DNA of 64,000 nt from Halomonas sp. HL-93 (GTDB lineage: Bacteria; Pseudomonadota; Gammaproteobacteria; Pseudomonadales; Halomonadaceae), in NCBI RefSeq assembly GCF_900086985.1, contig NZ_LT593974.1, forward strand, positions 868,001-932,000, given 5' to 3'. Each line of letters begins with the position of its first letter. Position 1 is the first letter of the stretch. Position numbers and translations under genes: made by a program. Positions 23,975-32,638 of the stretch are shown here, piece after piece. Under the pieces are notes generated by a model. That model ran no database searches, had not been told where the DNA came from, and worked only from the letters and a program-made list of their open reading frames with translations.

Positions 23975-26158
23975 ATGGAAATCAAAGTCAACTATCTCGA
24001 CAACCTCCGCCTGGAGGCCAAGTTCGACGATTTTACGGTCACCTCCGACCAGCCGATTCGCTACAAGGGCGACGGCTCGGCCCCTGGGCCGTTTGACTAC
24101 TTCCTGGCCTCATCGGCCATGTGCGCCGCCTACTTCGTCAAGGTGTACTGCAACGCGCGCAATATTCCCACCGAGAACATCCGTCTGTCGCAGAACAATA
24201 TCGTCGACCCGGAAAACCGCTACAAGCAGATTTTCAAGATCCAGGTCGAGCTGCCGGAGGACATCTCTGACAAGGATCGCGAGGGCATGCTGCGCTCCAT
24301 CGATCGCTGCACGGTGAAGAAAGTCGTTCAGACCGGCCCCGAGTTTCAGATCGAAGTGGTCGAGAATATCGACGAAGACGCCCAGGCGCTTTTGATGGGC
24401 GCACCGGAAGGTAGCCGCACCTATATCGAAGGCAAGGACCTGCCGCTCGAGCAGACCATTGCCAATATGAGCGGGATTCTGGCCGACCTCGGCATGAAAA
24501 TCGAGATCGCCTCCTGGCGCAATATCGTGCCCCATGTCTGGTCGCTGCATATTCGCGACGCGGCCTCGCCGATGTGCTTTACCAACGGCAAAGGCGCCAC
24601 CAAAGAGAGCGCGCTTTGCTCGGCATTGGGCGAGTTTATCGAACGCCTGAGCTGCAATTTCTTCTATAACGACCAGTACTTCGGTGAAGAGATCGCGGGT
24701 AGCGACTTTGTTCACTACCCCAATGAGAAGTGGTTCAAGCCGGGCCCGAATGATGAACTGCCCGCTGAGATTCTTGATGAGCACTGCCTGGCGATCTATA
24801 ACCCGGAAGGCGAGCTGTGTGGCTCCAATCTGATCGATACCAACTCCGGTCGTGAAGACCGGGGTATTGTCTCGCTGCCTTATGTGCGCCAGTCCGATGG
24901 CGAGACGGTTTACTTTCCGTCCAACCTGATCGAAAACCTGTTCCTCAGCAACGGCATGAGCGCCGGCAATACGCTAGTGGAGGCTCAGGTGCAGTGCCTG
25001 TCGGAAATCTTCGAGCGGGCGGTAAAACGGGAAATCCTCGAGCAGGAGTTGGCTCTGCCGGATGTGCCGCAGGAGGTGCTGGCGAAATACCCCAGCATTG
25101 TCGAAGGCATCAACGCTTTGGAAGCCCAGGGCTTTCCAGTGCTGGTTAAAGATGCCTCCATGGGCGGGCAGTTCCCGGTCATGTGCGTGACCTTGATGAA
25201 CCCGCGCACCGGCGGCGTGTTTGCTTCCTTTGGGGCCCACCCAAGCTTCGAAGTAGCGCTGGAGCGCAGCTTGACCGAGCTGCTCCAGGGCCGCAGCTTC
25301 GAGGGGCTGAACGATCTGCCGCTGCCCACCTTTAATTCGCAAACGGTTGCCGAGCCGAACAACTTCGTTGAGCACTTTATCGACTCGGTAGGTGTGGTCT
25401 CCTGGCGCTTCTTCAGCGCCAAGCCGGACTTTGAATTCAGTGAATGGGATTTCTCCGGCAGCAACGAAGAAGAGGCCGAAACGCTATTTGATATCTTTGA
25501 GGAACTGGGCGCCGAAGTGTATACGGCGGTGCACGAGGATCTGGGTGCGCCGGTGTGCCGTATTCTGGTGCCGGGTTACTCGGAAGTTTACCCGATCGAA
25601 GACTTGATCTGGGATAACACCAATAAGGCGCTGGATTACCGCGAAGATATTCTCAATCTGCACCGCCTGGATGACGATCAACTCACCGATCTGGTCGAGC
25701 GCCTGGAAGACAGCCAGATGGACGACCACACCGATATCATCACGCTAATCGGGATCGAGTTTGATGAGAACACCGAGTGGGGGCAGCTTACGATCCTGGA
25801 GCTGAAGCTGTTGGTCTACCTAGCGTTGGAGCGTCATGAAGAGGCGCTGGACTGCGTGCAGATGTTCCTGCAGTACAACGACAACACCGTCGAGCGCGGC
25901 CTGTTCTACCAGGCAGTGAACGCAGTGCTGGAAATTGTCCTGGATGATGAACTGGAATTGGGTGATTACCTGCACAACTTCCAGCGCATGTTTGGCGAGG
26001 CGACCATGGCGGCCGTAGTGGGTTCGGTAAGCGGTGAGGTGCGTTTCCACGGTCTAACGCCGACCAACATGCAGCTCGAAGGCCTTGAGCGCCACCAGCG
26101 CTTGATCGAAAGCTATAAGAAGCTCCACGCGGCACGGGCGGCAACTGCCGATATGTAA
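23975..26158 (+). CDS. ycaO: OsmC domain-YcaO domain fusion protein
   Basis: The 727-residue protein joins an OsmC-like domain (about 1-140, GDGSAPGPFDYFLASSAMCAA with the family Cys at about residue 48) to a YcaO domain (about 150-580) and a C-terminal helical region as in E. coli YcaO. YcaO ATP-binding segments rich in Glu and Arg are visible (KESALCSALGEFIERLS, EAQVQCLSEIFERAVKRE, EVALERSLTELLQGR). YcaO proteins activate amide backbones with ATP; E. coli YcaO is linked to methylthiolation of ribosomal protein S12. E. coli YcaO (about 586 residues) lacks the OsmC part, which in other proteins is a thiol peroxidase fold. No precursor peptide gene is nearby, so a ribosomal or housekeeping role is more likely than natural-product synthesis. 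Monocistronic, with a strong terminator. Confidence 0.9.
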   Translation: MEIKVNYLDNLRLEAKFDDFTVTSDQPIRYKGDGSAPGPFDYFLASSAMCAAYFVKVYCNARNIPTENIRLSQNNIVDPENRYKQIFKIQVELPEDISDKDREGMLRSIDRCTVKKVVQTGPEFQIEVVENIDEDAQALLMGAPEGSRTYIEGKDLPLEQTIANMSGILADLGMKIEIASWRNIVPHVWSLHIRDAASPMCFTNGKGATKESALCSALGEFIERLSCNFFYNDQYFGEEIAGSDFVHYPNEKWFKPGPNDELPAEILDEHCLAIYNPEGELCGSNLIDTNSGREDRGIVSLPYVRQSDGETVYFPSNLIENLFLSNGMSAGNTLVEAQVQCLSEIFERAVKREILEQELALPDVPQEVLAKYPSIVEGINALEAQGFPVLVKDASMGGQFPVMCVTLMNPRTGGVFASFGAHPSFEVALERSLTELLQGRSFEGLNDLPLPTFNSQTVAEPNNFVEHFIDSVGVVSWRFFSAKPDFEFSEWDFSGSNEEEAETLFDIFEELGAEVYTAVHEDLGAPVCRILVPGYSEVYPIEDLIWDNTNKALDYREDILNLHRLDDDQLTDLVERLEDSQMDDHTDIITLIGIEFDENTEWGQLTILELKLLVYLALERHEEALDCVQMFLQYNDNTVERGLFYQAVNAVLEIVLDDELELGDYLHNFQRMFGEATMAAVVGSVSGEVRFHGLTPTNMQLEGLERHQRLIESYKKLHAARAATADM

Positions 26159-26189
26159 ACTACCCAGCTATTAACAGATCGCGAATCAA

Positions 26190-26226
26190 ACGGCGCGCCT
26201 CTTTAACGGAGGCGCGCCGTTTTTTT
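26190..26226 (+). terminator. Strong rho-independent terminator after ycaO
   Basis: A perfect 11-bp GC-rich stem (ACGGCGCGCCT at 26190-26200 with AGGCGCGCCGT at 26210-26220) is followed by seven T residues. Confidence 0.93.
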
Positions 26227-26231
26227 ATGGG

Positions 26232-26260
26232 TGATGCACTTTGATGCACCCGGTGATGCA
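26232..26260. repeat. Three direct copies of TGATGCA
   Basis: The heptamer occurs at 26232, 26242 and 26254, that is at 10- and 12-base intervals, in the space between the ycaO terminator and the AGCS symporter gene. Helical-turn spacing would suit regulator binding, but nothing else supports it. Confidence 0.35.
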
Positions 26261-26407
26261 GTGAGTGCACACAACTGCACCGCTGCGCCAAATTCAATCC
26301 TGCCCCAGGCTTGTTAAAACACTCCCCGCGGCGCGAATTCATAACGCGCGATAGCAAACGACGCCAATTCCAACATAACGCTAATACAAAAACGCGGAGA
26401 GAATCAC

Positions 26408-27871
26408 ATGCTCGATATGCTCAATGACCTCCTGTGGGGGAAGGTTCTGCTAGTGCTGCTGGTGGGGGTTGGCATCGGTTTTACCGTTGCGTCCCGCTTT
26501 GTGCAGTTTCGCTATTTCGGTGAGATGTTTCGTATCCTGGGTTCCGGTCAAGCCTTTAAGCGCAACAAGCATGGCCATCTAAGCTCGTTCCAGGCGCTGG
26601 TGCTGTCGGTGGCCGGTCGCGTAGGCGGCGGCAATATCGCAGGCGTGGCGGTGGCGATTACGCTGGGCGGCCCAGGGGCGATTTTCTGGATGTGGCTGGT
26701 GGGTTTGATGGGTATGGCCACCAGCTTTTTGGAGTGCACCCTGGCGCAGACCTATAAAGAGGCCGTCGGTGACGGCACCTATCGCGGCGGGCCTGCTTAC
26801 TACATCGTTAAAGGGCTGGGTAAACAGTGGCGCTGGCTGGCAGCGTTCTACTCGGTACTGCTGCTGTTGACCTTCGGTTTTGCCTTTACCGCGCTGCAAT
26901 CCTACGCGGTGGCAACCTCCTTCGGTGACGCCTTCGGCGTGCCGGTGCTGTATAGCGGTATTGCCCTGGCGATGCTGGTCGGGCTGATTATCTTCGGTGG
27001 TATCAAGCGTATTGCGCGTATTTCCGAGATTTTAGTGCCCTTTATGGCCATCGGTTATATTGCTGTCGCACTGCTGGTCATCGCCATGAATATTACCGAA
27101 ATACCTGGCGTGATTGCGCTGATTGTGAAAAGTGCCTTCGGCCTTGAACCACTGATTGGCGGCGGTATTGGCGCGGCGATCATGATGGGTCTGAAGCGCG
27201 GCCTTTTCTCCAACGAAGCGGGCCTGGGCAGTGCGCCCAATGTGGCGGCGGTTGCTTACGTGCCGCACCCTGCCAACCAGGGCATCGTGCAGGCGTTTTC
27301 GGTATTTATCGATACGGTGATTATCTGTTCCGCTACGGCGTTTTTGATCCTGCTCAGCGGTGCGTATGACCCCGCTGCGGGCGCAGGTGTTGAGGGCATT
27401 GCGCTAACTCAAGCCGCATTGGCCGACCATGTGGGCGAATGGGGTCGCACCTTTGTCAGCCTGGCGCTGCTGCTGTTTGCTTTCAGCACCATTCTGTACA
27501 ACTACTATCTGGGCGAGAACAGCCTCAACTTCTTCAGCCGCGATAACCAGAACCTGTTTAACGCCTTCCGCGTGGCCATCGTGCTGCTGGTGTGCTGGGG
27601 CGCAACCACCGATTTGGGCACCGTGTTCGGCTTTGCCGATGTCACCATGGGGCTTCTGGCCGTGGTTAACCTGATTGCGCTGATCATGCTGTTCATGCAC
27701 GGCCTGCGCATTTTGAAAGACTTCGATGGGCAGCGTCGTCAGGGGATCAAGCAGCCGATTTTTGATGCCAACCAGCACCCGGATCTCGACCTGGATCCCA
27801 AAGCCTGGGAGCTGGACCCTGAAGAGGCTGATGCATTAAAGAAGCGCCTGGAAGGCGCGCCTGCGAAGTAA
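26408..27871 (+). CDS. Alanine or glycine:cation symporter family protein (AGCS)
   Basis: A 487-residue inner-membrane carrier with about 11 helices. AGCS landmarks are the FQAL-(V/A)LSVAGRVGGGNIAGVAVAI-type segment at residues 58-80 and the GLKRGLFSNEAGLGSAPN-type signature near residue 260, which lies in the Na+/substrate site. Such proteins import alanine or glycine (some glutamine) with Na+ or H+. GGAGAG lies 6 bases before the ATG. An asparaginase gene follows after 39 bases, so this may belong to an amide or amino-acid use operon, and asparagine or glutamine uptake is possible. Confidence 0.92.
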   Translation: MLDMLNDLLWGKVLLVLLVGVGIGFTVASRFVQFRYFGEMFRILGSGQAFKRNKHGHLSSFQALVLSVAGRVGGGNIAGVAVAITLGGPGAIFWMWLVGLMGMATSFLECTLAQTYKEAVGDGTYRGGPAYYIVKGLGKQWRWLAAFYSVLLLLTFGFAFTALQSYAVATSFGDAFGVPVLYSGIALAMLVGLIIFGGIKRIARISEILVPFMAIGYIAVALLVIAMNITEIPGVIALIVKSAFGLEPLIGGGIGAAIMMGLKRGLFSNEAGLGSAPNVAAVAYVPHPANQGIVQAFSVFIDTVIICSATAFLILLSGAYDPAAGAGVEGIALTQAALADHVGEWGRTFVSLALLLFAFSTILYNYYLGENSLNFFSRDNQNLFNAFRVAIVLLVCWGATTDLGTVFGFADVTMGLLAVVNLIALIMLFMHGLRILKDFDGQRRQGIKQPIFDANQHPDLDLDPKAWELDPEEADALKKRLEGAPAK

Positions 27872-27910
27872 GCAATCATCCAGGTTGTAACGATAAGGCA
27901 AGGAGAGTCC

Positions 27911-28933
27911 ATGCCCCGCGTACTGATGCTGTATACCGGCGGGACGGTGGGTATGCAGCCATCGCCACAAGGCTACGTGCCCTGCGCGGGGCTGGCCGAA
28001 CGCCTGGCCGCGCACTTGGCCCTGGGCGATCCTTATCGGCTGCCGGCGTTTGATGTGATTGAAATGCAGCCGCTGATGGATAGCGCTGAGCTAATGCCCG
28101 AGGCCTGGAACCGCCTAGTGGCGCTACTGGAAAGCCATTGGCAGCACTACGATGCGTTTGTGGTGCTCCACGGCACCGATACCATGGTGTACAGCGCCGC
28201 GGCGCTGTCGTTTATGCTCGGTGCGCTGAACAAGCCGGTGATCTTCACCGGCTCCCAAATTCCACTGGGTGAGCCCCGCAGTGACGCGCTGAATAATGTC
28301 GTCAGCGCGCTGCAGCTGGCGGCGCATGCCGCGACACCTTGCGAAGTAAGCCTGGCCTTTCACGACCGGCTGCTGCGCGGTAACCGAGCGCGCAAGGTGC
28401 GCACTCAAGGCCTGGATGCCTTCGACTCACCCAACTTCCCTTGGCTAGCGGAGCTAGGCATCAGCGTAAGGTTTCCCCAGCCCTCAGCGTTGCTGAGCGG
28501 TATACCGAACTTCGCCCCTATCACGGTGGACGACGAGGCGGTCGCGGTACTGCCGCTGCATCCGGGGATGTCGCTGCGCCGTGCCAAGGCGTTGCTGGCT
28601 GATGAGAGTCTTAAAGGCCTGGTGCTTTACAGCTACGGCGTTGGCAACCCGCCCAGCTTTGCAGGCGAGCTGCTTGACGCCCTGAAAGCGGCCAACGAGC
28701 GTGGCGTCGCGCTGCTAAACGTGACGCAGTGTGCCCAGGGTGAGGTGGTGCAGGGCGCCTACGCCACCGGTGCCGCGCTCAATCAGGCCGGTGTTATCGC
28801 GGGCGGCGATATTACGCTGGAAGCCGCCCTGGCAAAGCTCACCGTTCTACTTGGCCGCGGGCTATCGGGTCTTGCACTGCGACATTGTCTGAAAAGCGCG
28901 GTAAGGGGGGAGTGCTGTCATACTGATCAATGA
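27911..28933 (+). CDS. ansA: L-asparaginase, type I (cytoplasmic)
   Basis: The 340-residue protein has no signal peptide and carries both asparaginase threonine motifs: TGGTVGM near residue 9, with the nucleophile Thr, and HGTDTM near residue 91, with the Thr-Asp pair and Lys later (near 165). This is the type I enzyme, which releases ammonia and aspartate from asparagine in the cytoplasm. The upstream AGCS symporter could bring in the substrate. AAGGAGAG precedes the ATG. It ends only 13 bases before the 3' end of the convergent lysO-like gene. Confidence 0.92.
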   Translation: MPRVLMLYTGGTVGMQPSPQGYVPCAGLAERLAAHLALGDPYRLPAFDVIEMQPLMDSAELMPEAWNRLVALLESHWQHYDAFVVLHGTDTMVYSAAALSFMLGALNKPVIFTGSQIPLGEPRSDALNNVVSALQLAAHAATPCEVSLAFHDRLLRGNRARKVRTQGLDAFDSPNFPWLAELGISVRFPQPSALLSGIPNFAPITVDDEAVAVLPLHPGMSLRRAKALLADESLKGLVLYSYGVGNPPSFAGELLDALKAANERGVALLNVTQCAQGEVVQGAYATGAALNQAGVIAGGDITLEAALAKLTVLLGRGLSGLALRHCLKSAVRGECCHTDQ

Positions 28934-28934
28934 T

Positions 28935-28957
28935 TGTCGGGTATGGCTAACCCGACA
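28935..28957. terminator. Short hairpin between convergent ansA and lysO
   Basis: TGTCGGGT (28935-28942) and ACCCGACA (28950-28957) pair around a 7-base loop that contains the lysO stop codon. No T run is present on either side, so it is a weak candidate. Confidence 0.4.
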
Positions 28958-29879
28958 GCGACAGAAAAAACAGAATCAACGGCGGGGATAGTAACGAGAG
29001 AATAAACCCGCTGACCACGGCGATGGGCACGCAGGCCACGCCGCCGTGCTGTTGAATCACGGGCAGGGTGAAGTCCATTGAAGTGGCACCGCCATAGCCA
29101 ATCGCCAATGCCGTGTGGCGATGAATGACCAGCGGTATCAGGATGAATGCCAGCAGCTCGCGGGTCAGGTCGTTGAAAAACGCCACACCGCCCATTAGCG
29201 GGCCTAGCTGGTCGCCGATCAGAATGGCCGAAAGCGAGTACCAGCCAAAGCCTGCGGCCATGGCGAGGCCTTCATTCCAGCTTAGCGAGAGTAGCGGGGC
29301 GGCCAGTAGACCTGCCAGCAGGGAGCTGAGCGCCAGCGTGACGGCAATCGCCAGCCCCAGGCGGTTGAGCAGAATCTGCTTGAGCGGCATGCCCGAGTTG
29401 CGCAGCTGGCAGCCGATCAGCGCCAAGAGGCAATACAGTACCCATTCAGCCAACAAGTCCGCCGTCGTGAACAGCGCTTCACCCAGGTGAGGGCCAGCCA
29501 GCAGTCCGAACATAACGCCGCCGGCTACCACGGCGACCAACAGCAGCGAGCCTTGCATCGCGGCGAGCTTGCTAGTAGGGGCATCTTTTACCACCGGTGA
29601 ATTACCCGCCTTAAGAGCCACGCGGCGCGATAGCCACCACAGCGCTGTTAAGTTAAACAGCGTGGTAATGCTAAATAGCAGCAGGGCGTTGCCGCCCAAC
29701 TTGGAAAGTTGGCTAGTAAGATTCTCAAGTCCAGCAAGGCTGATGCCCATCAGCAGTAGGATGATGTAAACGGCACTATTAACGGCATGGTTGATACGTT
29801 GCTGCCAGCGTAACGAGGGAACCCGCACCAAGTAACCCACCAGCAGCGGGAGCAGGACAATCAGTAATCCAGAAAGCAT
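28947..29879 (-). CDS. lysO: Lysine exporter LysO family protein
   Basis: The 310-residue protein matches LysO (formerly YbjE) of E. coli in length and in several segments: LLIVLLPLLVGYL at the start, GISLAGLENL, CLLALIGCQLRNSGMPLKQILLNRLG in the middle (here given as one region near 150-178), FFNDLTRELLAFILIPL and GGATSMDFTLPV near the end. About eight to ten helices are expected. LysO exports L-lysine and the toxic analogue thialysine. The ATG follows the TAA of the upstream DUF3108 gene with no gap, so the two are co-translated. In E. coli lysO is controlled by ArgP and lysine; no such site was identified here. Confidence 0.88.
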   Translation of the reverse strand: MLSGLLIVLLPLLVGYLVRVPSLRWQQRINHAVNSAVYIILLLMGISLAGLENLTSQLSKLGGNALLLFSITTLFNLTALWWLSRRVALKAGNSPVVKDAPTSKLAAMQGSLLLVAVVAGGVMFGLLAGPHLGEALFTTADLLAEWVLYCLLALIGCQLRNSGMPLKQILLNRLGLAIAVTLALSSLLAGLLAAPLLSLSWNEGLAMAAGFGWYSLSAILIGDQLGPLMGGVAFFNDLTRELLAFILIPLVIHRHTALAIGYGGATSMDFTLPVIQQHGGVACVPIAVVSGFILSLLSPPLILFFLSLSG

Positions 29880-30593
29880 TTAAGGCGTTGCGCCCCCGTC
29901 TGGGTTGAATTCGGTCAAGGCAATCTGCGTTTCACGCTCGCCATTTTTGATGTATTGAGCCGATAGCACAAGCCCAGGCCAGTCTGGATGAAAGCTTAAG
30001 TGAAGCTCGCGATTACTTTTTTCTGTATTCAGCATGACCACATTCAGTGCGTCAAACTCACCGGCAGGAACACTGATCGGTGCTTGGCTATCCACATAAT
30101 ACTGGTAGTGTTCCTCTTCCCCTTCGTGGTCGAGGAAGCGAAGATCGCAAGGCGCCTCTTCGCTGCAGTTTTCCTTGCCCGCGCGGCGGGAAAGATCGAA
30201 TAGGGCGGTTTGCCGGTCAAGTGTTGTAAGCTCGCTTTCCCTTAGCTGGTAGTCGTTGCCGATGCCAAACAACGAGTAGCGGCTGTTATAGAGCAGCGCG
30301 CGGGTGCTGTCGTCCGCGACGCTGAAACGGCTGCGCTCCTCGCCACTAACGACCGCAATTGAGAAGCGCATATCGCTACGCCAGTGGCTATCCGCCTTAC
30401 TTAAGTGGTGGGTAATAGTGGCACTTGGCCAACCACTCACGCTCAAGCGGTACTTGGCCTCGAAGGGTTGCGGCGCGGTGAGTGCCGTACTGGACGCACT
30501 GGCATCGGATACGATGAGTCCTGTAAGGCAAAGTGTTGTCGCAGCGACAACGCATCGCGGGTAGTGACGATATTGAGATAGGGCGCATCGCAT
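29880..30593 (-). CDS. DUF3108 family envelope protein
   Basis: I start at the ATG at 30593, with GGGAGA 6 bases upstream; a start 18 bases earlier is also open. The 237-residue product has a signal peptide cleaved near residue 33 (DASAS/STAL). The mature part is a beta-rich domain typical of DUF3108 (PFEAKYRLSVSGWP near the start, LFDLSRRAGKENC in the middle, DALNVVML near 190). Such proteins are exported and of unknown function; the fold is thought to resemble lipoprotein carriers. It is joined head to tail with lysO (TAA then ATG), an association I cannot explain. Confidence 0.78.
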   Translation of the reverse strand: MRCALSQYRHYPRCVVAATTLCLTGLIVSDASASSTALTAPQPFEAKYRLSVSGWPSATITHHLSKADSHWRSDMRFSIAVVSGEERSRFSVADDSTRALLYNSRYSLFGIGNDYQLRESELTTLDRQTALFDLSRRAGKENCSEEAPCDLRFLDHEGEEEHYQYYVDSQAPISVPAGEFDALNVVMLNTEKSNRELHLSFHPDWPGLVLSAQYIKNGERETQIALTEFNPDGGATP

Positions 30594-30645
30594 AGTGAGT
30601 CTCCCTGACAAGCGGTGGTCCAGCCAATTGAATAGCGTAGCGCTA

Positions 30646-31995
30646 TCATACCGTGGACGATAGGTGTTTCAGGGCGTCACTCAGCTTCACTGGATAATCG
30701 CTTTCGCCTTTCTCTATTGCTGTCACTGAGGCAGGGAAGCGAGGTAATGCATCCGCAACGCGAGAAGTCGCCTGTTGTGTTTGCGCCATCGCATCGGGGA
30801 CGACGACACCGTGTTGAACCACCGGACGTAGCAGGGCTTCTCCGGGGATGCCGGTTTCATCGCGCTGAGCAATCGTGTCGCCGATATACTGCCCAGCAGC
30901 ATCCTGGTGACGGTATACCTGCTTGCGTGTCGGCAGGTTAAGCTTGCCGGGAGAGTGTTTAGCCCGCGGCTTTCCAGCGTATTCGACCAGTTTATACGAG
31001 AGGTCGATCACCGGCGCATCTGCCGACACGCCCATTTGGGTGCCGACACCAAAGGCATCGATCGGCGCGTCCTGGGCAATAAGCTCGGCAATGCCATGTT
31101 CATCCAAGCCGCTACTGGCAATAATCTTGATGGTGGTGAAACCGGCGTCGTCAAGTAACGCGCGGGCACTCTTGGCAAGAGTACCGAGATCGCCGGAATC
31201 GAGGCGAACGGCGCCAACCGATAAGTTTGGTGTTTCGCGCAGCATATCAATCACATGCCTGACGCCCTGTAGCGTATCGTAGGTGTCGACCAGTAACGTG
31301 GTGTTGGGATAGTGACCAGCGAATGCACGAAATGCCGATGGCTCATCGTCATGGGCAAGAATATAGCTGTGCGCCATGGTGCCATTTAGAGGTAAGTCAT
31401 GACGCAGCCCGCCGAGCACATTACTGGTGCCGCTTAGTCCGGCGGTTTTGTAGGCACGGACGCCACGCACGGCGGCGTCAATACCGTGTACGCGCCGCAT
31501 ACCAAAATCCACTACCGGCCGACCTCCTGCCGCCCACACGATACGAGCGGCCTTGGAAGCGAGCACCGTTTCCACTTGCACCAGGTTCATGACCAGACTC
31601 TCAAGCAGCTGTGCCTCGGCGATGGGGGCGTCTACTTCAAGCAGCGGCTGATGCGGGAAAAGCGGCGTTCCTTCGGGTACGGCCCAGATGTCCCCCGAAA
31701 AGCGCCAGTTCGACAGCCAGCTCAGAAAATCGTCCTCAAAGCGCCCGGTCGAGGCGAGTTTTTTAATCGCCGTATCGTTAAAGCGCAGTTGGCTAAGCGT
31801 AGCCGCCGCGTGCTGCTGGCCGCAGGCGAGGATAAACCGACGCGATGAGGGGAGCTTGCGGAAAAACAGGCTGAAGGTGGCGGGCGTCTCATGCACCCCT
31901 TCTTTCCAGTACGCCTGAGTCATGGTTAGTTGATAAAGGTCGGTTAATAGCGCCAACTCGTCGTCTGCAACGCTCAACGATAACGGTTCATTCAT
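30646..31995 (-). CDS. pncB: Nicotinate phosphoribosyltransferase
   Basis: The 449-residue enzyme shows the NAPRTase pattern: LLTDLYQLTM at the N-terminus, the VDFGMRRVHGID segment near 175, GTSN near 195, and LDSGDLG near 265 that binds phosphoribosyl pyrophosphate. It makes nicotinate mononucleotide from nicotinate, PRPP and ATP in the Preiss-Handler route to NAD. Its ATG overlaps the TGA of pncA by four bases, so both are made together: PncA deamidates nicotinamide and PncB uses the product. The sequence is of the shorter bacterial type that resembles nicotinamide-type family members in places, but the operon partner settles the substrate. Confidence 0.92.
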   Translation of the reverse strand: MNEPLSLSVADDELALLTDLYQLTMTQAYWKEGVHETPATFSLFFRKLPSSRRFILACGQQHAAATLSQLRFNDTAIKKLASTGRFEDDFLSWLSNWRFSGDIWAVPEGTPLFPHQPLLEVDAPIAEAQLLESLVMNLVQVETVLASKAARIVWAAGGRPVVDFGMRRVHGIDAAVRGVRAYKTAGLSGTSNVLGGLRHDLPLNGTMAHSYILAHDDEPSAFRAFAGHYPNTTLLVDTYDTLQGVRHVIDMLRETPNLSVGAVRLDSGDLGTLAKSARALLDDAGFTTIKIIASSGLDEHGIAELIAQDAPIDAFGVGTQMGVSADAPVIDLSYKLVEYAGKPRAKHSPGKLNLPTRKQVYRHQDAAGQYIGDTIAQRDETGIPGEALLRPVVQHGVVVPDAMAQTQQATSRVADALPRFPASVTAIEKGESDYPVKLSDALKHLSSTV

Positions 31996-32558
31996 GCGCG
32001 TACCCCGGCCCCAGCGTCCTGCATCTCATTGCAACAACGCTCGATCGCGTCAGGGTCGACTGCGGCGGATAACGTTGCTAATAGCAGGGTGGTAAAGCCT
32101 TCTCTGCAGGCTTCAAGTACTGTGGCGTGGACACATACATCCAGCGCCAGGCCGCAAACCACAACACGCTTGATGCCTTTTTCGCGTAAATAATCGCCAA
32201 GCCCAGTGCCATCGAACGCCGAGTAGGCATCGGCATTAAACGCCGTGGCTTTGCTGACGCGAATGACCTCGTCAGGCAGCGTGAGGTCGGGGTGAAATGC
32301 AGCCCCCGGGGTATCCTGAACGCAGTGGACCGGCCAGGGCCCGCCTCGGTGGGTAAAGCTGATATGGTCCACTGGATGCCAGTCGCGGGAAGCTACTACG
32401 CTGGCACCAGCGTTTAGGGCTGTGGCGATTTCGGCGTTGATGCCGGGCACCAGGGCGCTACCGCCGTTAATCGCAAGGGCGCCCCCTTCGCAAAAATCGC
32501 GTTGCATATCGACCACCAACAGCGCGTCATGGCGTTGATAATGGAGGGAGGACGTCAT
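31992..32558 (-). CDS. pncA: Nicotinamidase
   Basis: Start at 32558, where AAGGAG lies 9 bases upstream; an ATG 24 bases earlier would include the ribosome site in the gene. The 188-residue protein is an isochorismatase-fold amidase. Asp17 (VVDMQRDF) is the catalytic acid, the metal site Asp59-His61-His65 is intact (RDWHPVDH), and the nucleophile Cys lies in ALDVCVHAT near residue 140. It converts nicotinamide to nicotinate plus ammonia, the first step of NAD recycling. The gene overlaps pncB by four bases. Confidence 0.93.
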   Translation of the reverse strand: MTSSLHYQRHDALLVVDMQRDFCEGGALAINGGSALVPGINAEIATALNAGASVVASRDWHPVDHISFTHRGGPWPVHCVQDTPGAAFHPDLTLPDEVIRVSKATAFNADAYSAFDGTGLGDYLREKGIKRVVVCGLALDVCVHATVLEACREGFTTLLLATLSAAVDPDAIERCCNEMQDAGAGVRA

Positions 32559-32638
32559 GAAGCGTTTCTCCTTCGTTTCCAATAGGTTAATAATCCCTTA
32601 TCGGTATGAACAAGATGCCAATCCGAGTGTTTCAGCGC

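Noticed and set aside
24110..24784. Open frame of 224 codons on the minus strand
   Set aside because: Antisense to the OsmC-YcaO gene with no ribosome site or domain.
23975..26158. Reading the YcaO gene as part of a thiazole/oxazole-modified peptide cluster
   Set aside because: No precursor peptide, dehydrogenase or E1-like partner gene is close, and a strong terminator isolates the gene. The YcaO matches the housekeeping type.
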